This document shows, piece after piece, positions 26,747 through 37,028 of a DNA stretch of 64,000 nucleotides. A program made the position numbers and the translations under genes. Source of the stretch: an uncultured Erwinia sp. (GTDB taxonomy: Bacteria; Pseudomonadota; Gammaproteobacteria; Enterobacterales; Enterobacteriaceae); NCBI GenBank assembly GCA_913775305.1, contig CAJYIY010000094.1, forward strand, positions 26,103 to 90,102, in the 5' to 3' direction. Positions within the stretch are counted from its first letter, which is position 1. Each line of letters opens with the position of its first letter. The notes beneath the pieces were generated by a model. The model made no database searches. It was not told the DNA's origin and saw nothing but the letters and a program-made list of their open reading frames with translations.

Positions 26747-26961
26747 CCTAAACTCCTTATTATTTTGAGCATGTTATGCCGGGAAATCCATCTGCTTACG
26801 ACCTTAGACGACCTGCGGAATAATAACGATAGCGGGTTTGCCGTTTTGCGTGCTTACGCACTAAAAAGCAGCAAATGCTGAAGATATGCCCGCATTACAT
26901 TCTGTATTGCTGGTCGCCAGTCATTGCAACATGCAGACATCGTGATCCGGCGTACCTTACA

Positions 26962-26989
26962 CCTATAGCACTTATCCAAACAACATCAA
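26962..26989 (-). promoter_or_regulatory. Candidate mdh promoter
   Basis: On the - strand TTGATG and TATAGG are separated by 16 bp, which would give an mdh leader of about 210 nt. The match is moderate, and another promoter in the 448-bp mdh-argR region is possible. Confidence 0.35.
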
Positions 26990-27111
26990 TTTTATAACAA
27001 ATTGTTCACTAATTGCGCAGGGTAGTGCACGCCGGTTAAATTTCTTTTCAGTACCAAAATTTGTTAGACTGCGCCCGCCCTTAAAGCTGCAACCTCGCCT
27101 GACATTTCGAA

Positions 27112-27149
27112 TTTGAATAAAAATTCATTTAATTGCATAATAATCTATT
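27112..27149 (+). promoter_or_regulatory. Two ARG boxes upstream of argR
   Basis: Box 1 (27112-27129) is TTTGAATAAAAATTCATT, a perfect TGAAT-N4-ATTCA dyad. Box 2 (27132-27149) is a weaker copy, TGCAT-AATA-ATCTA. The 2-bp spacing is that known for argR autoregulation; other arginine operators use 3 bp. They lie about 45 bp upstream of the argR start. Confidence 0.88.
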
Positions 27150-27191
27150 ATCCCGTTTGGGTATCACCCATTAACTCCCTTTTATCGGTAA

Positions 27192-27665
<474 letters not shown>

Positions 27666-28116
27666 CAGGCACAAGTTATAAGCCCGCTCTCTCCCCCTCT
27701 TTACGTTTAACCTCGTAATGACATCTGTTACACGAGGTTATTCCAGGGCTGTTTTGAAACAGCGCCTGTTATCCATCTGGTAAAAATTGCTACGACAGCA
27801 GATATGACTGGCTTTTCAATCGGGAAAAGCGGGTCGGCCGGTGACCATTTATTTCAGCAGTGTGATCTTCCACGCATAACAGCACAAACAGTTAAATTGT
27901 TCCAGCCTGATGTTTTTACTCGAATTTAACGAGGAAAGCGCAAGTTATAAACAATTCTTATAACCTAAAGTTATTAAAAGCGCACAAAGCCCCAATAAAT
28001 CCCAAAAAATTATTATTAGCGTGCTATTAATATTTCCCGTTATCAGATCTATACTTGTTTCTGTGATGAGAATCACAGTAACTAAAAAGATAAAAAAGTT
28101 GACGAGGAATGAAATT
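27666..28116. other. argR-yhcN intergenic region
   Basis: 451 bp without a gene. The left part contains a small hairpin (GCTGTTT-TG-AAACAGC near 27750), while the right part is AT-rich and carries a candidate promoter and a consensus CRP site upstream of the first YhcN-family gene. Confidence 0.6.
28027..28077 (+). promoter_or_regulatory. Candidate promoter with consensus CRP site before the YhcN cluster
   Basis: TTAATA (28027-28032), 17 bp, TATACT (28050-28055). The CRP-type dyad TGTGA-N6-TCACA is perfect at 28062-28077 and flanked by C and G, extending the symmetry. If this promoter is used, the CRP site overlaps the start point, which would favour repression; with a promoter further downstream the role would differ. 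Confidence 0.55.
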
Positions 28117-28380
28117 ATGAACATTAAAACCACTATTGCTGCTCTAAGCGTACTCTCTGCTCTGTCATTCGGTACTTTTGCCGCAGAATCAGTTAACACC
28201 ACTCAGGCGCAAAATCTCCAGCCAATCGGTGTAATTAGTGTCAGCGGCATCACTGGTTCACCCATGGATATCCGCCAGGCGCTGGACAAGAAAGCCACGG
28301 ACAAAGGGGCCAGTGCATACCGTGTTATCGAGAGTTATCAAAACGGTAACTGGCATGCGACCGCTGAGATTTATCAATAA
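28117..28380 (+). CDS. yhcN: YhcN/BhsA-family small periplasmic protein, copy 1
   Basis: 87 residues, the same as E. coli YhcN. Signal peptide 1-22 (cleavage around TFA-AES), then the DUF1471 core GVISVSGITGSPMDIRQAL and the end WHATAEIYQ. Family members respond to acid, peroxide and biofilm conditions; the molecular role is not known. The ATG at 28117 begins the signal peptide and has GAGGAA upstream. Upstream in-frame starts overlap the CRP site. It is the closest of the three copies to E. coli YhcN in position and sequence. Confidence 0.9.
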   Translation: MNIKTTIAALSVLSALSFGTFAAESVNTTQAQNLQPIGVISVSGITGSPMDIRQALDKKATDKGASAYRVIESYQNGNWHATAEIYQ

Positions 28381-28483
28381 AACCGTTATAGAACGTAATT
28401 CAATATCAATACGATAACCCCAAGAATAATAAATGCTTGTTAATCCTTTCGGTTATCGAAGAACATTATCTGGAGTCACTATC

Positions 28484-28753
28484 ATGAAAACTGCATTCAC
28501 TCTTGCTGCGTTAGGTCTTGCTTCTGTTATTTCATTCGGTGCCAGCGCTGCGCAGCTGGTCACCAACGAACAGGTGGCTCAACAGAATCTCCAGTCTGTG
28601 GGCACCGTCAGCGTGAGCGGTATTGACGCTGCGCCAAGTGATATCCGTCAGCAGCTGTCCGATAAAGCCGACCAGCAGGGGGCAACGTCTTATCGCGTGA
28701 TCGAAGCACACAACGATGGCAACTATCACGCAACGGCGGAACTGTATAAATAA
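28484..28753 (+). CDS. YhcN/BhsA-family small periplasmic protein, copy 2
   Basis: 89 residues. Signal peptide at residues 1-22 (MKTAFTLAALGLASVISFGA), then VGTVSVSGIDAAPSDIRQQL and the end YHATAELYK. A DUF1471 paralogue of the preceding gene, 103 bp downstream of it, with its own GGAG ribosome binding site. The spacing suggests one transcript or separate promoters. Function unknown. Confidence 0.9.
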   Translation: MKTAFTLAALGLASVISFGASAAQLVTNEQVAQQNLQSVGTVSVSGIDAAPSDIRQQLSDKADQQGATSYRVIEAHNDGNYHATAELYK

Positions 28754-28850
28754 GCTATTGAACCGGATGCCGTACTTCCGGTGAGAATATCGACGACCAG
28801 GTCTTTATGCTGTGGCCCGTAGGTTGTTGATTGCAAATGGGAGATTACAT

Positions 28851-29114
28851 ATGAAAATGAAAACCACTCTCGCTGCATTAAGTCTTCTGTCTGTCGTCGG
28901 TTTTGGCGCTTCTGCAGCCGAACCGGTTAATAGCCATCAGGCAGAGAACTTGCAATCTGCGGGAACAATTACCTTAAGCGGCGTGGCCGGAGTACCATCG
29001 GACATTCGCCAGCAGCTGTCACAGAAAGCGGATATGCAGGGTGCCACTGCTTACCGCGTTGTGGAGGCCCGTAATCAGGACAGCTGGCACGTCACCGCTG
29101 AAATTTACAAGTAA
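28851..29114 (+). CDS. YhcN/BhsA-family small periplasmic protein, copy 3
   Basis: 87 residues. Signal peptide about 1-22, then SAGTITLSGVAGVPSDIRQQL and the end WHVTAEIYK. The core is closer to copy 2 (PSDIRQQLSxKAD in both) than to copy 1, suggesting two rounds of tandem duplication. GGGAG precedes the ATG at 28851. A terminator follows. Confidence 0.9.
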   Translation: MKMKTTLAALSLLSVVGFGASAAEPVNSHQAENLQSAGTITLSGVAGVPSDIRQQLSQKADMQGATAYRVVEARNQDSWHVTAEIYK

Positions 29115-29161
29115 TTCCTCGTCATGGCTATCCGTTGATAGCCCGCTAAGACGAACTTTTT

Positions 29162-29187
29162 GGCCCCGTTCGCAGGGGCCCTTTTTG
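29162..29187 (+). terminator. Terminator of the YhcN gene cluster
   Basis: GGCCCC (29162-29167) and GGGGCC (29175-29180) with a 7-base loop, then CTTTTTG. It is the first clear terminator after the three tandem genes. Confidence 0.85.
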
Positions 29188-29194
29188 AAAGAAG

Positions 29195-29464
29195 CTATCT
29201 CACGTTGAAACAGATTTTGCCTTCAAGCTCCTCTTCCACTTCCTCAAACAGCAGGATCAGCGCACCATAGCGACGCTTCTGACCACTTCCCAGGTTGATG
29301 AACTCAATTTCCAGCGGCAACGGCACTTTCGCCGCGATCAGCACATCCCATAAACTGTCGAGATCGCTAATACCGTGCGGCTCAAGTGTAAAGCGTTCGC
29401 TGAACTGACGGTAAAAATGTGCACTATCGACAATCACGTTAAAGTCAAAAATCTCTTTTCTCAT
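29195..29464 (-). CDS. yhcO: Barstar-family protein YhcO
   Basis: 89 residues (E. coli YhcO 90). Barstar fold (RNase inhibitor family) with DLDSLWDVL and LPLEIEFINLG and a C-terminal GALILLFEEVEEELEG. No barnase-like RNase gene is adjacent, so the target is unknown. The ATG at 29464 gives the homologous N-terminus; a longer frame to 29500 reads through the upstream terminator hairpin. In E. coli it follows yhcN in the same region. Confidence 0.88.
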   Translation of the reverse strand: MRKEIFDFNVIVDSAHFYRQFSERFTLEPHGISDLDSLWDVLIAAKVPLPLEIEFINLGSGQKRRYGALILLFEEVEEELEGKICFNVR

Positions 29465-29480
29465 TAAGGCTGCTCCGCTG

Positions 29481-29510
29481 AAAAAACTGCCGGGCGGCAT
29501 ACACCGCCCG
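29481..29510 (-). terminator. Terminator of the aldehyde dehydrogenase gene
   Basis: CGGGCGG (29491-29497) and CCGCCCG (29504-29510) form the stem. On the - strand it is followed by a run of six T. It lies between the dehydrogenase and yhcO, which therefore probably has its own promoter. Confidence 0.8.
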
Positions 29511-29515
29511 CCGGG

Positions 29516-30970
29516 TTACAGTCCGCCAATATGCAGGGCTTTCACCTCAAGAAATTCCTCCAGGCCCAGTACCGACCCTTCTCGCCCCAGGCCGGATTCT
29601 TTCACGCCACCAAAGGGAGCCAGCTCGGTTGATACCGCGCATTGATTGATTCCCACCATACCGCTTTCCAGCGCCGCTGATACGCGAAATACCCGCTGTA
29701 AATTTTGCGTGTAAAAGTACGCCGCCAGACCAAACTCAGTATCGTTGGCCCGGCGAATCACCTCGTCTTCATTATCGAAACGGAAGCAGGCGGCCACCGG
29801 GCCAAAGGTCTCTTCTTTTGCCAGTTTCATCTTTTCACTGGCATCGGCAATGACCGTTGGCTGCCAGAAATTACCGCCGAGTTGATGCCGCGCCCCACCA
29901 GCAACGATACGTCCTCCGTTAGCCACGGCATCATCAACGTGTTCTTCGACCTTCTTCAGCGCTGAAGCGTCGATAAGCGGTCCGACGATGACCCCTTCTT
30001 CTGTTCCGTTACCGACTTTCAGTTTTTTCACTTCTTCAGCCAGTTGGTTTACGAAGCGGTCATAGATATTGTTGTGAATATAGAAACGATTGACGCTGAC
30101 GCAAACCTGACCAGCATTGCGGAATTTATTGGCTATTGCCCCCTGTACTGCAGCATCGATATCCGCATCCTCAAACACGATATAAGGTGCATTGCCCCCC
30201 AGTTCCATCGACACTTTTTTCATCGTTTCTGCCGCATTGCGCATCAGCAGCTTGCCAACCTGTGTAGAGCCGGTGAAGGAAATTTTTCTCACCTCTTTAC
30301 TGGCCATAATAGCGTGACTGACAGCCTCAGTATCACCGGCCACGGCATTAAGCACACCGTCGGGCACTCCAGCTTTTTTCGCCAGCGCTAACAGTGCAAA
30401 GGCCGACAGAGGGGTGTTGTTGGCGGGTTTGATAATCCCGGTACAGCCCGCAGCCAGCGCCGGGCCGAGTTTACGGGTCAGCATCGCCATCGGGAAATTC
30501 CACGGGGTGATAGCCGCCACCACGCCTATTGGCTCACGAGTCGCAAAGATTCGCGTTCCGGGCTGGGCAGGTGGAATAATTTCACCATTAGCGCGCTTGG
30601 CCTGTTCGGCAAACCACTGAATAAAGCTGGCGGCATACAGCACCTCTCCCTCAGCTTCTTTGAGTGGTTTGCCCTGCTCTGCGGTCATCAATTGTGCCAG
30701 CCAGGTTTTGTTTTCCAGCATCAGCTGATACCAGCGATAAAGAATTTCCGAACGCTGGCTCGCCGTTTTCGCGCGCCAGGCCGGGAAGGCTGCCGCTGCG
30801 GCCGCAATGGCCTGTTCAGTTTCGGTCTTGCCCGCCTTAGCCACTTCAGCGATCGTTTCCCCCGTAGCAGGATTCAGAACCGGGAACGTGCTCTCCGTTT
30901 GCAGCCACTTTCCCGCAGCCAGGTATCCGGTCTGGAACAGTTCATTATCCTTAAATGATGAGATCGTCAT
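29516..30970 (-). CDS. GabD-like NAD(P)-dependent succinate-semialdehyde dehydrogenase
   Basis: 484 residues, GabD size (482). ALDH superfamily motifs: AITPWNFPMAM, SFTGSTQVGK, catalytic Glu256 in MELGGNAPYIVFEDAD, nucleophile Cys290 in NAGQVCVS, and EETFGPVAACF. The sequence is closest to GabD/DavD-type enzymes, which oxidise succinate or glutarate semialdehyde from GABA or lysine breakdown; the exact substrate cannot be decided. AGGAGG directly upstream of the ATG at 30970 fixes the start. No aminotransferase or GABA permease gene is adjacent. E. coli has no gene here: yhcO and aaeB are neighbours, so this gene is an insertion relative to E. coli. Confidence 0.88.
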   Translation of the reverse strand: MTISSFKDNELFQTGYLAAGKWLQTESTFPVLNPATGETIAEVAKAGKTETEQAIAAAAAAFPAWRAKTASQRSEILYRWYQLMLENKTWLAQLMTAEQGKPLKEAEGEVLYAASFIQWFAEQAKRANGEIIPPAQPGTRIFATREPIGVVAAITPWNFPMAMLTRKLGPALAAGCTGIIKPANNTPLSAFALLALAKKAGVPDGVLNAVAGDTEAVSHAIMASKEVRKISFTGSTQVGKLLMRNAAETMKKVSMELGGNAPYIVFEDADIDAAVQGAIANKFRNAGQVCVSVNRFYIHNNIYDRFVNQLAEEVKKLKVGNGTEEGVIVGPLIDASALKKVEEHVDDAVANGGRIVAGGARHQLGGNFWQPTVIADASEKMKLAKEETFGPVAACFRFDNEDEVIRRANDTEFGLAAYFYTQNLQRVFRVSAALESGMVGINQCAVSTELAPFGGVKESGLGREGSVLGLEEFLEVKALHIGGL

Positions 30971-31074
30971 GATTCCTCCTGTGTGAATTGCCGTTATCTG
31001 AATCAGTATAGATGGCAAACTCATGCCGTTTTGTGACGGAATGATATCGTCAGGCGGAAAAGTACGAGGTCTGT

Positions 31075-31096
31075 GCCGGTAGCCTGCACTACCGGC
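31075..31096. repeat. Hairpin after aaeB
   Basis: GCCGGTAG (31075-31082) and CTACCGGC (31089-31096), 8-bp perfect arms with a 6-base loop, immediately downstream of the aaeB stop on the - strand. There is no T-run. Confidence 0.6.
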
Positions 31097-31103
31097 GGCA
31101 GGA

Positions 31104-33062
31104 TCAAATCTGAATCAGGGTATTCTGGTATTTTTTCAGCATCTGGGCCAGACGGGCGACCGGCTCAGTCACGCTAGCCGGTGCTTCGTACAACGCCAGC
31201 TTTTGCTGGTAAAGATCAAACTCGGCCAGCAGGCGAATGAAGTAGCGCCGCCGCTTCGTATCGCTGCGCGCTGAAATCACCCGATCAGCGGTGTGGCGCA
31301 GCTGCTTGTGGAAGTCCGACAGGTCTTCATTTACCGGGATCTCCGCATCACGTAGCCTTTGGTGACCGATAATCAGCGTCAGCGCCAGGCGGAATTTATC
31401 AATATCACCCGGAAAAATATTCAGCAACATGAAGAGCTGCTGATAAAGCGCGGGAAGATGGTTTTCACGCCGCCTGGCCGCATTAGTCGTCATGGCTGAC
31501 ACTGCCGCATACATGAACCGGTTGAGCAGCGTTCGACCGATGCGCGCTTTGGAGCTGTCGCGAATAAGCAGAATAACCAGCAGTGCCACAAAGCAGCCGA
31601 TAGCCTGCCCCAACGCGCCGTCAAGAAACGTGCTGACGTGGAAAGCCATTGGGTTATCCAGCGTCAAAATATTAATCGTCCCGACCAGCGCACCCAGCGT
31701 GCCGATCTGACGCCGCTGAATAAAGATACCGGCCACGAATGCCATCACACCGAGGGCGATACACAGCAGCAGCATACTTTGCTGGGTAGCTGGCATAATC
31801 ACCATGTAGTAGAGTGCGCCAAGCGGGAGAGCGAACAGCATGCCATAAAGAAAATCCTTGGCCATCATCAGCGGATTAGGCATACGCATCGCCAGTGCGG
31901 TAATCACCGCCAGCATAATCATCGCCCCGCTGCCCGAGGCCCAGCCGGTCCACAACCAGAAAATCGAGCCCACGGCTGTTGCAACAAAAGTGCGGATCCC
32001 GTTAATCAACGCATGACGGGTTTCTGCCGAGCGCATTCTGACCACCGGTTCGGCATTCAGTACCTCTTCTTCGATTCGGCTGATGCTGCTGTTGGTGTGT
32101 ATTCCCTTCATCAGCAGTAAATAGCGACTCGCCTCTCCTATCCAGCTGCGGATGGTCGCTGGCGTATTTTTGCTGCCGCTGGCAGTAATGATCCGGCGCA
32201 TGATTTTCAGTCGTTTACGGATATCAGCCGTACTTTCAACCGGTTTTTCAAACAGCATAAGAAACTGAGGTGGGACGTAGTTTTGACGAGAATTCTGGAT
32301 CAGAAACGTTTCGCAGGCCTGAGTAATGAGCGTCAGCGAAATCGTATTCATTACCGCCATACGACGCTCCACCTTCGGCCATCCGCCTGACTCCATCATC
32401 AACAGCGAACGCATCCCCTTCAGCGCAGTGGTACGACGCACCAGACCGGCCCAGGTTTTATCCACTTCATCTTTGTCCGCATGAGCGACACAAAGCTGCA
32501 TCAGCCTGTACTGTTCCAGCAGCAGCGCATCAGTCTCGCGGTCAATATCCTGCTTGATGGAGCGTGGTGAAAACAGCATATCCGCCAGAATGGCACAGAC
32601 AATACCAATAATGATTTCGCTACAGCGCTCTACGGCAAACTGGGGCGCCAGCAGCAGGGAGCCGCTTGAATCAACGCTGACGACGATAATCAGTGCGGTA
32701 TAACCCGCCAGCCCTAAAGCGTAGGAGTTTTCCAGCTTGATAAGCGAGGAAAGCCACACGCACACGCCGGCCCACAGGCAGCACAGCAGCAGCATAAGTA
32801 ACGGCGCGCGGATAGTCGCTATCATGATGGTCAGTGCAGCAATACAGCCGATAAAGGTACCAACAATACGCAGCATACCGCGATAGCGTAGCGCCCCGGA
32901 GAAGGGGTCTCCCCCCGCGGCGAAGGCCGTACCACCTGCAACAATCGCAGCGGTCATCACCGACCAGCGCGGGGTCTCAAGGTTGAATTCAAAGCCAACA
33001 ACCAGCGCCAGAATAATGGCAAAGGTCAGCTTGACCGGAAATCGTAAACGATACCACTGCAT
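31104..33062 (-). CDS. aaeB: p-hydroxybenzoic acid efflux pump subunit AaeB
   Basis: 652 residues (E. coli 655). AaeB is the inner-membrane transporter of the AaeAB aromatic carboxylate efflux pump. It has two sets of hydrophobic helices (about 12-165 and 375-500), each followed by a cytoplasmic domain, as expected of the FUSC/YccS family; [19 protein letters not shown] is conserved. I chose the ATG at 33062, preceded by GGTGGAG, rather than a GTG at 33089, which would overlap aaeA. It is 13 bp after aaeA. Confidence 0.94.
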   Translation of the reverse strand: MQWYRLRFPVKLTFAIILALVVGFEFNLETPRWSVMTAAIVAGGTAFAAGGDPFSGALRYRGMLRIVGTFIGCIAALTIMIATIRAPLLMLLLCCLWAGVCVWLSSLIKLENSYALGLAGYTALIIVVSVDSSGSLLLAPQFAVERCSEIIIGIVCAILADMLFSPRSIKQDIDRETDALLLEQYRLMQLCVAHADKDEVDKTWAGLVRRTTALKGMRSLLMMESGGWPKVERRMAVMNTISLTLITQACETFLIQNSRQNYVPPQFLMLFEKPVESTADIRKRLKIMRRIITASGSKNTPATIRSWIGEASRYLLLMKGIHTNSSISRIEEEVLNAEPVVRMRSAETRHALINGIRTFVATAVGSIFWLWTGWASGSGAMIMLAVITALAMRMPNPLMMAKDFLYGMLFALPLGALYYMVIMPATQQSMLLLCIALGVMAFVAGIFIQRRQIGTLGALVGTINILTLDNPMAFHVSTFLDGALGQAIGCFVALLVILLIRDSSKARIGRTLLNRFMYAAVSAMTTNAARRRENHLPALYQQLFMLLNIFPGDIDKFRLALTLIIGHQRLRDAEIPVNEDLSDFHKQLRHTADRVISARSDTKRRRYFIRLLAEFDLYQQKLALYEAPASVTEPVARLAQMLKKYQNTLIQI

Positions 33063-33075
33063 GATTGACTCCACC

Positions 33076-34008
33076 CTAGCCAAATTCACGCAGGCGATGC
33101 AGCATTTTCATCAGCGGTGAAATGTCTTTTTCCTGGCGGTCGTGCTCGCCGGTCACCACAATAGTCGCCGTGGTACCTGACGGATAAAGATTACCCGGCT
33201 GTTTATCCAGACGTATACGAACCGGCACGCGCTGCGCCAGACGCACCCACTCCAGATTCGAATCGACGGTCGCCATGCCTTTGCTGTCTACGGTGCTGCT
33301 GCTGTTGGTCACCCCGGCGGCGACGCTGTCAACCGATCCAAGAATGATCTGATTGCTGCCCAGTGGCGTGATTTCAACGCGATAGCCCGGACGGATACCG
33401 TCCAGCTTGGTTTCTTCCAGGTAGGCGAGCACATAGAACGAATCCTTTTTGACCAGTGCCACCGACGTGGAGCCGCGGGTAATAAACTCACCGGCATAAA
33501 CATTCAGGTTAGTGATCCACCCGGCCGACGGCGCTTTCACCACTGTACGCTCCAAATCCAGCTTTGCCAGATCGCGCATGGCGGTTGATTTAGCCAGCTG
33601 ATGTTCGGTGGTCTTATAATCATTGTTAGCCTGATCGATTGCTTCCCGTGACATCGCAGAAACCCCTAACTGATTCCGTCGCGACGCTTCTCGGCGTTTT
33701 TCAGCAAGAATAGCCTGGTAGTAAGCAACATCGGCATCCGCTTCTTCCAGTGCCTTTTGGTAGCGCGGCTGATCAATCACAAACAGCACCTGGCCCTTCT
33801 CAACCAGCTGATTATCATGCACGCGCACATCGGTGACCAGGCCACTGACATCGGGCGCAATCGCGACCACATCGGCGGTAAATTTAGCATCGCGGGTCCA
33901 GGGAGATTCGGTGTAAAACACCCAAACGCGGAAAATCAGAACCACCGCGATCGCCACTAAAATTAGCGTGATGGCGAAACGGGAAATTTTTCTTATTAGT
34001 GCTTTCAC
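33076..34008 (-). CDS. aaeA: p-hydroxybenzoic acid efflux membrane fusion protein AaeA
   Basis: 310 residues with a GTG start, exactly the length of E. coli AaeA. It links AaeB to the outer membrane. One N-terminal membrane segment (about 10-32), then a HlyD-type layout: [20 protein letters not shown], a lipoyl half, a coiled-coil hairpin (about 90-150) and the second half [17 protein letters not shown]. The GTG at 34008 with TGAGG upstream is preferred over an ATG 90 bp earlier that overlaps aaeX. Confidence 0.94.
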   Translation of the reverse strand: MKALIRKISRFAITLILVAIAVVLIFRVWVFYTESPWTRDAKFTADVVAIAPDVSGLVTDVRVHDNQLVEKGQVLFVIDQPRYQKALEEADADVAYYQAILAEKRREASRRNQLGVSAMSREAIDQANNDYKTTEHQLAKSTAMRDLAKLDLERTVVKAPSAGWITNLNVYAGEFITRGSTSVALVKKDSFYVLAYLEETKLDGIRPGYRVEITPLGSNQIILGSVDSVAAGVTNSSSTVDSKGMATVDSNLEWVRLAQRVPVRIRLDKQPGNLYPSGTTATIVVTGEHDRQEKDISPLMKMLHRLREFG

Positions 34009-34015
34009 GATGACC

Positions 34016-34219
34016 TCAGACGAACAAGCGGGATACAAGGTAGAACAGGCAGCAATACAGGGCTGTGTTAAACAGCGCCGGATGCCAGACGCTGTCATAC
34101 AATCCGGTCGGCATCAGCAGGCGGCGAACCAGCCAGAACAGCATCAGTGACACAATAATTTCAAAGAATACAGGCGGAAAAGAAAGCCCAAAAACCACGA
34201 TAACAGGAAGCACACTCAT
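34016..34219 (-). CDS. aaeX: Small membrane protein AaeX
   Basis: 67 residues, the same length as E. coli AaeX, with two hydrophobic helices and the conserved [12 protein letters not shown] and [21 protein letters not shown]1656 family; its role in the efflux system is unknown. First gene of the aaeXAB operon, 7 bp before aaeA. Confidence 0.94.
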   Translation of the reverse strand: MSVLPVIVVFGLSFPPVFFEIIVSLMLFWLVRRLLMPTGLYDSVWHPALFNTALYCCLFYLVSRLFV

Positions 34220-34450
34220 CTCTTATCCTTGTAAAAACAAAACCGGAATTTGAAGAGGCATAACGTTCTCCTGCCTGTTTGAGGGCAGTTTAAAGCTCAG
34301 GCTGGTGATGGCCACCGATTTTGGCCAGGTTCACAACCGATACTCACAAGATAATAGCTTATAAAGCGAGCGTTAAAAAAAGACCAGGACTTCAGAACGT
34401 TACTCCGGCGCTGCTATAGTAACGTGCATGACTATGAGTTATCTACCAAA

Positions 34451-34466
34451 TGTGATCTAAATCACT
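34451..34466. promoter_or_regulatory. CRP-like site between aaeX and aaeR
   Basis: TGTGA-TCTAAA-TCACT has one mismatch to the CRP consensus dyad. It begins 34 bp before the aaeR start, in the 265-bp divergent region. AaeR operator sites are expected in the same region but were not identified. Confidence 0.5.
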
Positions 34467-34484
34467 TTTAAGCCAGAGTTAATA

Positions 34485-35402
34485 ATGGAAAGACTAAAAG
34501 GCATGTCCGTTTTTACCAGGGTCGTTGAGCTGGGTTCATTTACCGCCGCCGCGCAGCAGCTTCAGCTTAGCGTCTCGGCGGTCAGCCAGATAGTGGCCCG
34601 GCTGGAAGACGAACTGCAGGTCAAATTGCTTAACCGGAGCACGCGCAGCATCGGGCTGACCGAAGCCGGAAAAATCTATTTTCAGGGCTGCCGGAGAATG
34701 CTCAATGAGGTCCAGCAGGTGCATGAACAGCTGTGGGCATTTAACAATACGCTGATCGGTACATTACGTATCGGTAGTTCTTCCACCATGTCGCAAAACC
34801 TGTTGGCCCCAATGACCGTGGAGATGCTGAAAGACTATCCCGGCCTGACGATAAACCTGGTCACTGGGATACCCGCTCCCGATCTGATTGCCGATGGCCT
34901 GGATTTAGTCTTACGCGTGGGGAAACTTCAGGACTCAGGCCTGTTCTCCAGACGACTGGGGTCGATGCCAATGGTGGTCTGTGCGGCGAAGAGCTATCTG
35001 GCGCAGCACGGCACGCCGGAAAATCCTGCCGATATCAGTAACTTTTCCTGGCTTGAATATAGCGTGCGCACCGACAACGACTTTGAACTGACCTCACCGG
35101 AAGGACAATCTGTACGGTTATCTCCACAGGGGCGTTTTGCCACCAATGATGCCCAGACGTTGATCCGCTGGCTAAAGGCCGGTACCGGCATTGCCTATGT
35201 ACCGTTAATGTGGGTGCTTGAAGAGATTAACGCAGGTGAGGTAGAGATCCTGTTTACCCATTATCATTCGATTCCACGCCCGGTCTATGCGCTCTACACG
35301 CAAAAAGACAAGCTGCCGCTCAAAGTTCAGGTCTGTATCAACTACCTGATTAGCTATTTCGATAAGGTGGATGAGATCTACCGGGAATTCCGCAAAGTGT
35401 AG
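34485..35402 (+). CDS. aaeR: LysR-type regulator AaeR of the aae efflux operon
   Basis: 305 residues. Winged helix-turn-helix at residues 1-60 (LGSFTAAAQQLQLSVSAVSQIVARLE) and a periplasmic-binding-like effector domain from about 90. In E. coli AaeR activates aaeXAB in response to aromatic carboxylates. The divergent arrangement with aaeX supports the same role. Confidence 0.93.
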   Translation: MERLKGMSVFTRVVELGSFTAAAQQLQLSVSAVSQIVARLEDELQVKLLNRSTRSIGLTEAGKIYFQGCRRMLNEVQQVHEQLWAFNNTLIGTLRIGSSSTMSQNLLAPMTVEMLKDYPGLTINLVTGIPAPDLIADGLDLVLRVGKLQDSGLFSRRLGSMPMVVCAAKSYLAQHGTPENPADISNFSWLEYSVRTDNDFELTSPEGQSVRLSPQGRFATNDAQTLIRWLKAGTGIAYVPLMWVLEEINAGEVEILFTHYHSIPRPVYALYTQKDKLPLKVQVCINYLISYFDKVDEIYREFRKV

Positions 35403-35410
35403 CACGGGGC

Positions 35411-35444
35411 AAAAAAACGGGCGGTCGCCTGTGCGATCGCCCGT
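35411..35444 (-). terminator. Terminator of tldD
   Basis: On the - strand ACGGGCG and CGCCCGT close a stem, followed by seven T. It separates convergent tldD and aaeR, and ends the long mreB-to-tldD gene string. Confidence 0.85.
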
Positions 35445-35480
35445 TGACAACAGATGCGACAAAAAGAGTCCGGCTGTGAG

Positions 35481-36926
35481 TTAAGCCGTACCGCCTACAG
35501 TCAGTTTATCCAGCTTCAACGTTGGCTGACCGACGCCAACCGGCAGGCTCTGACCTTCTTTACCACATACGCCAACGCCCTTATCCAGCGCGAGGTCGTT
35601 GCCCACCATCGAAATCTGCTGCATCGCCTCAATACCGGAGCCGATCAGGGTCGCGCCTTTCACTGGCCTGGTCACTTTACCGTTCTCAATCAAATAGGCT
35701 TCCGAGGTTGAGAAGACGAACTTGCCGGAGGTGATATCCACCTGACCGCCGCCAAAGTTCGGGGCGTAAAGGCCATATTCAACGCTGGCAATAATGTCTG
35801 ACGGCGTGGATTGACCGGCCAGCATGTAGGTGTTGGTCATACGCGGCATTGGCAGATGCGCATAGGACTCACGGCGACCGTTACCGGTTGGCTTCACCCC
35901 CATCAGTCGCGCGTTAAGCTTGTCCTGCATGTAGCCTTTCAGAACACCTTTTTCAATCAGCACGTTGTACTGACCCGGCACGCCTTCATCGTCAACGGCC
36001 AGTGAACCACGCAGCCCCTCAATGGTTCCGTCATCGACGACGGTGCACAGTTCGGACGCCACCAGTTCTCCCATCTGGCCACTAAATACTGAGGTACCAC
36101 GACGGTTGAAGTCACCTTCCAGACCGTGACCGACCGCTTCATGCAGCAGTACACCAGGCCAGCCAGCGCCCAGAACTACCGGGACCGAACCCGCCGGCGC
36201 AGCCACGGCGTTCAGATTAACCAACGCCATACGGACCGCCTCACGCGCCCAGGCATCAGCACGAACTTCACCGGCTTCATTCGCCAGGAAGAACTCATAG
36301 CCGTAGCGACCGCCGCCGCCGCTGGCTCCGCGTTCACGCTTACCGTTTTCTTCCACCTGTACGCTTACGGAAAGGCGGACCAGCGGGCGAACGTCCGCCG
36401 CCAGCGTACCGTCAGTTGCCGCAACCAGCACCAGCTCATAGACACCCGTCAGACTGGCAGAAACTTCCTGCACGCGCTTATCGGCAGCGCGTGCGGCGCT
36501 GTCGACGCGATGCAGAAGGCCGATTTTCTCTTCACGGGTCAGGCTTTGCAGTGGATCGAGCGCAGGATACAGCGGACGATGCAGCACTGCGCCCAGGGTA
36601 TGTGACTGACCGCTACCCTGCTCACGCACGATGCTTCGCGCCGCTGTCGCGCTCTGATGCAGTGCATTCAGCGTGATCTGATCGGCGTAGGCAAAGCCCG
36701 TTTTTTCACCGCTCACCGCCCGTACGCCCACACCCTGATCGATATTGTAGGAACCATCTTTAATGATGCGATCTTCCAGAACCCAGGATTCATGATAGCT
36801 GGACTGGAAATAGAGGTCGGCATAGTCCAGCTTGCGCTCGGCGAGCTGGCCGAGAATGGCAAACAGGTCGTTATGACTAATATTGTTGGCAGCCAGTAAC
36901 TGCTCACTCACCAAATTCAGACTCAT
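35481..36926 (-). CDS. tldD: Metalloprotease subunit TldD
   Basis: 481 residues, as in E. coli. With TldE (PmbA) it forms a zinc protease that trims unfolded peptides and matures microcin B17. The zinc motif HEAVGH is at residues 262-267 within [13 protein letters not shown]. It is the last gene of the minus-strand series from mreB. TldE is not in the window. Confidence 0.96.
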   Translation of the reverse strand: MSLNLVSEQLLAANNISHNDLFAILGQLAERKLDYADLYFQSSYHESWVLEDRIIKDGSYNIDQGVGVRAVSGEKTGFAYADQITLNALHQSATAARSIVREQGSGQSHTLGAVLHRPLYPALDPLQSLTREEKIGLLHRVDSAARAADKRVQEVSASLTGVYELVLVAATDGTLAADVRPLVRLSVSVQVEENGKRERGASGGGGRYGYEFFLANEAGEVRADAWAREAVRMALVNLNAVAAPAGSVPVVLGAGWPGVLLHEAVGHGLEGDFNRRGTSVFSGQMGELVASELCTVVDDGTIEGLRGSLAVDDEGVPGQYNVLIEKGVLKGYMQDKLNARLMGVKPTGNGRRESYAHLPMPRMTNTYMLAGQSTPSDIIASVEYGLYAPNFGGGQVDITSGKFVFSTSEAYLIENGKVTRPVKGATLIGSGIEAMQQISMVGNDLALDKGVGVCGKEGQSLPVGVGQPTLKLDKLTVGGTA

Positions 36927-37028
36927 GAATTCTCACTTAGTATGGAAGAGCCAGCTGAGACTGGCCCTCAATATTCATTTAGGTTCGCTATGTTTACAGC
37001 GTGAGGCAATTCCATAGCCACGTCAAAT

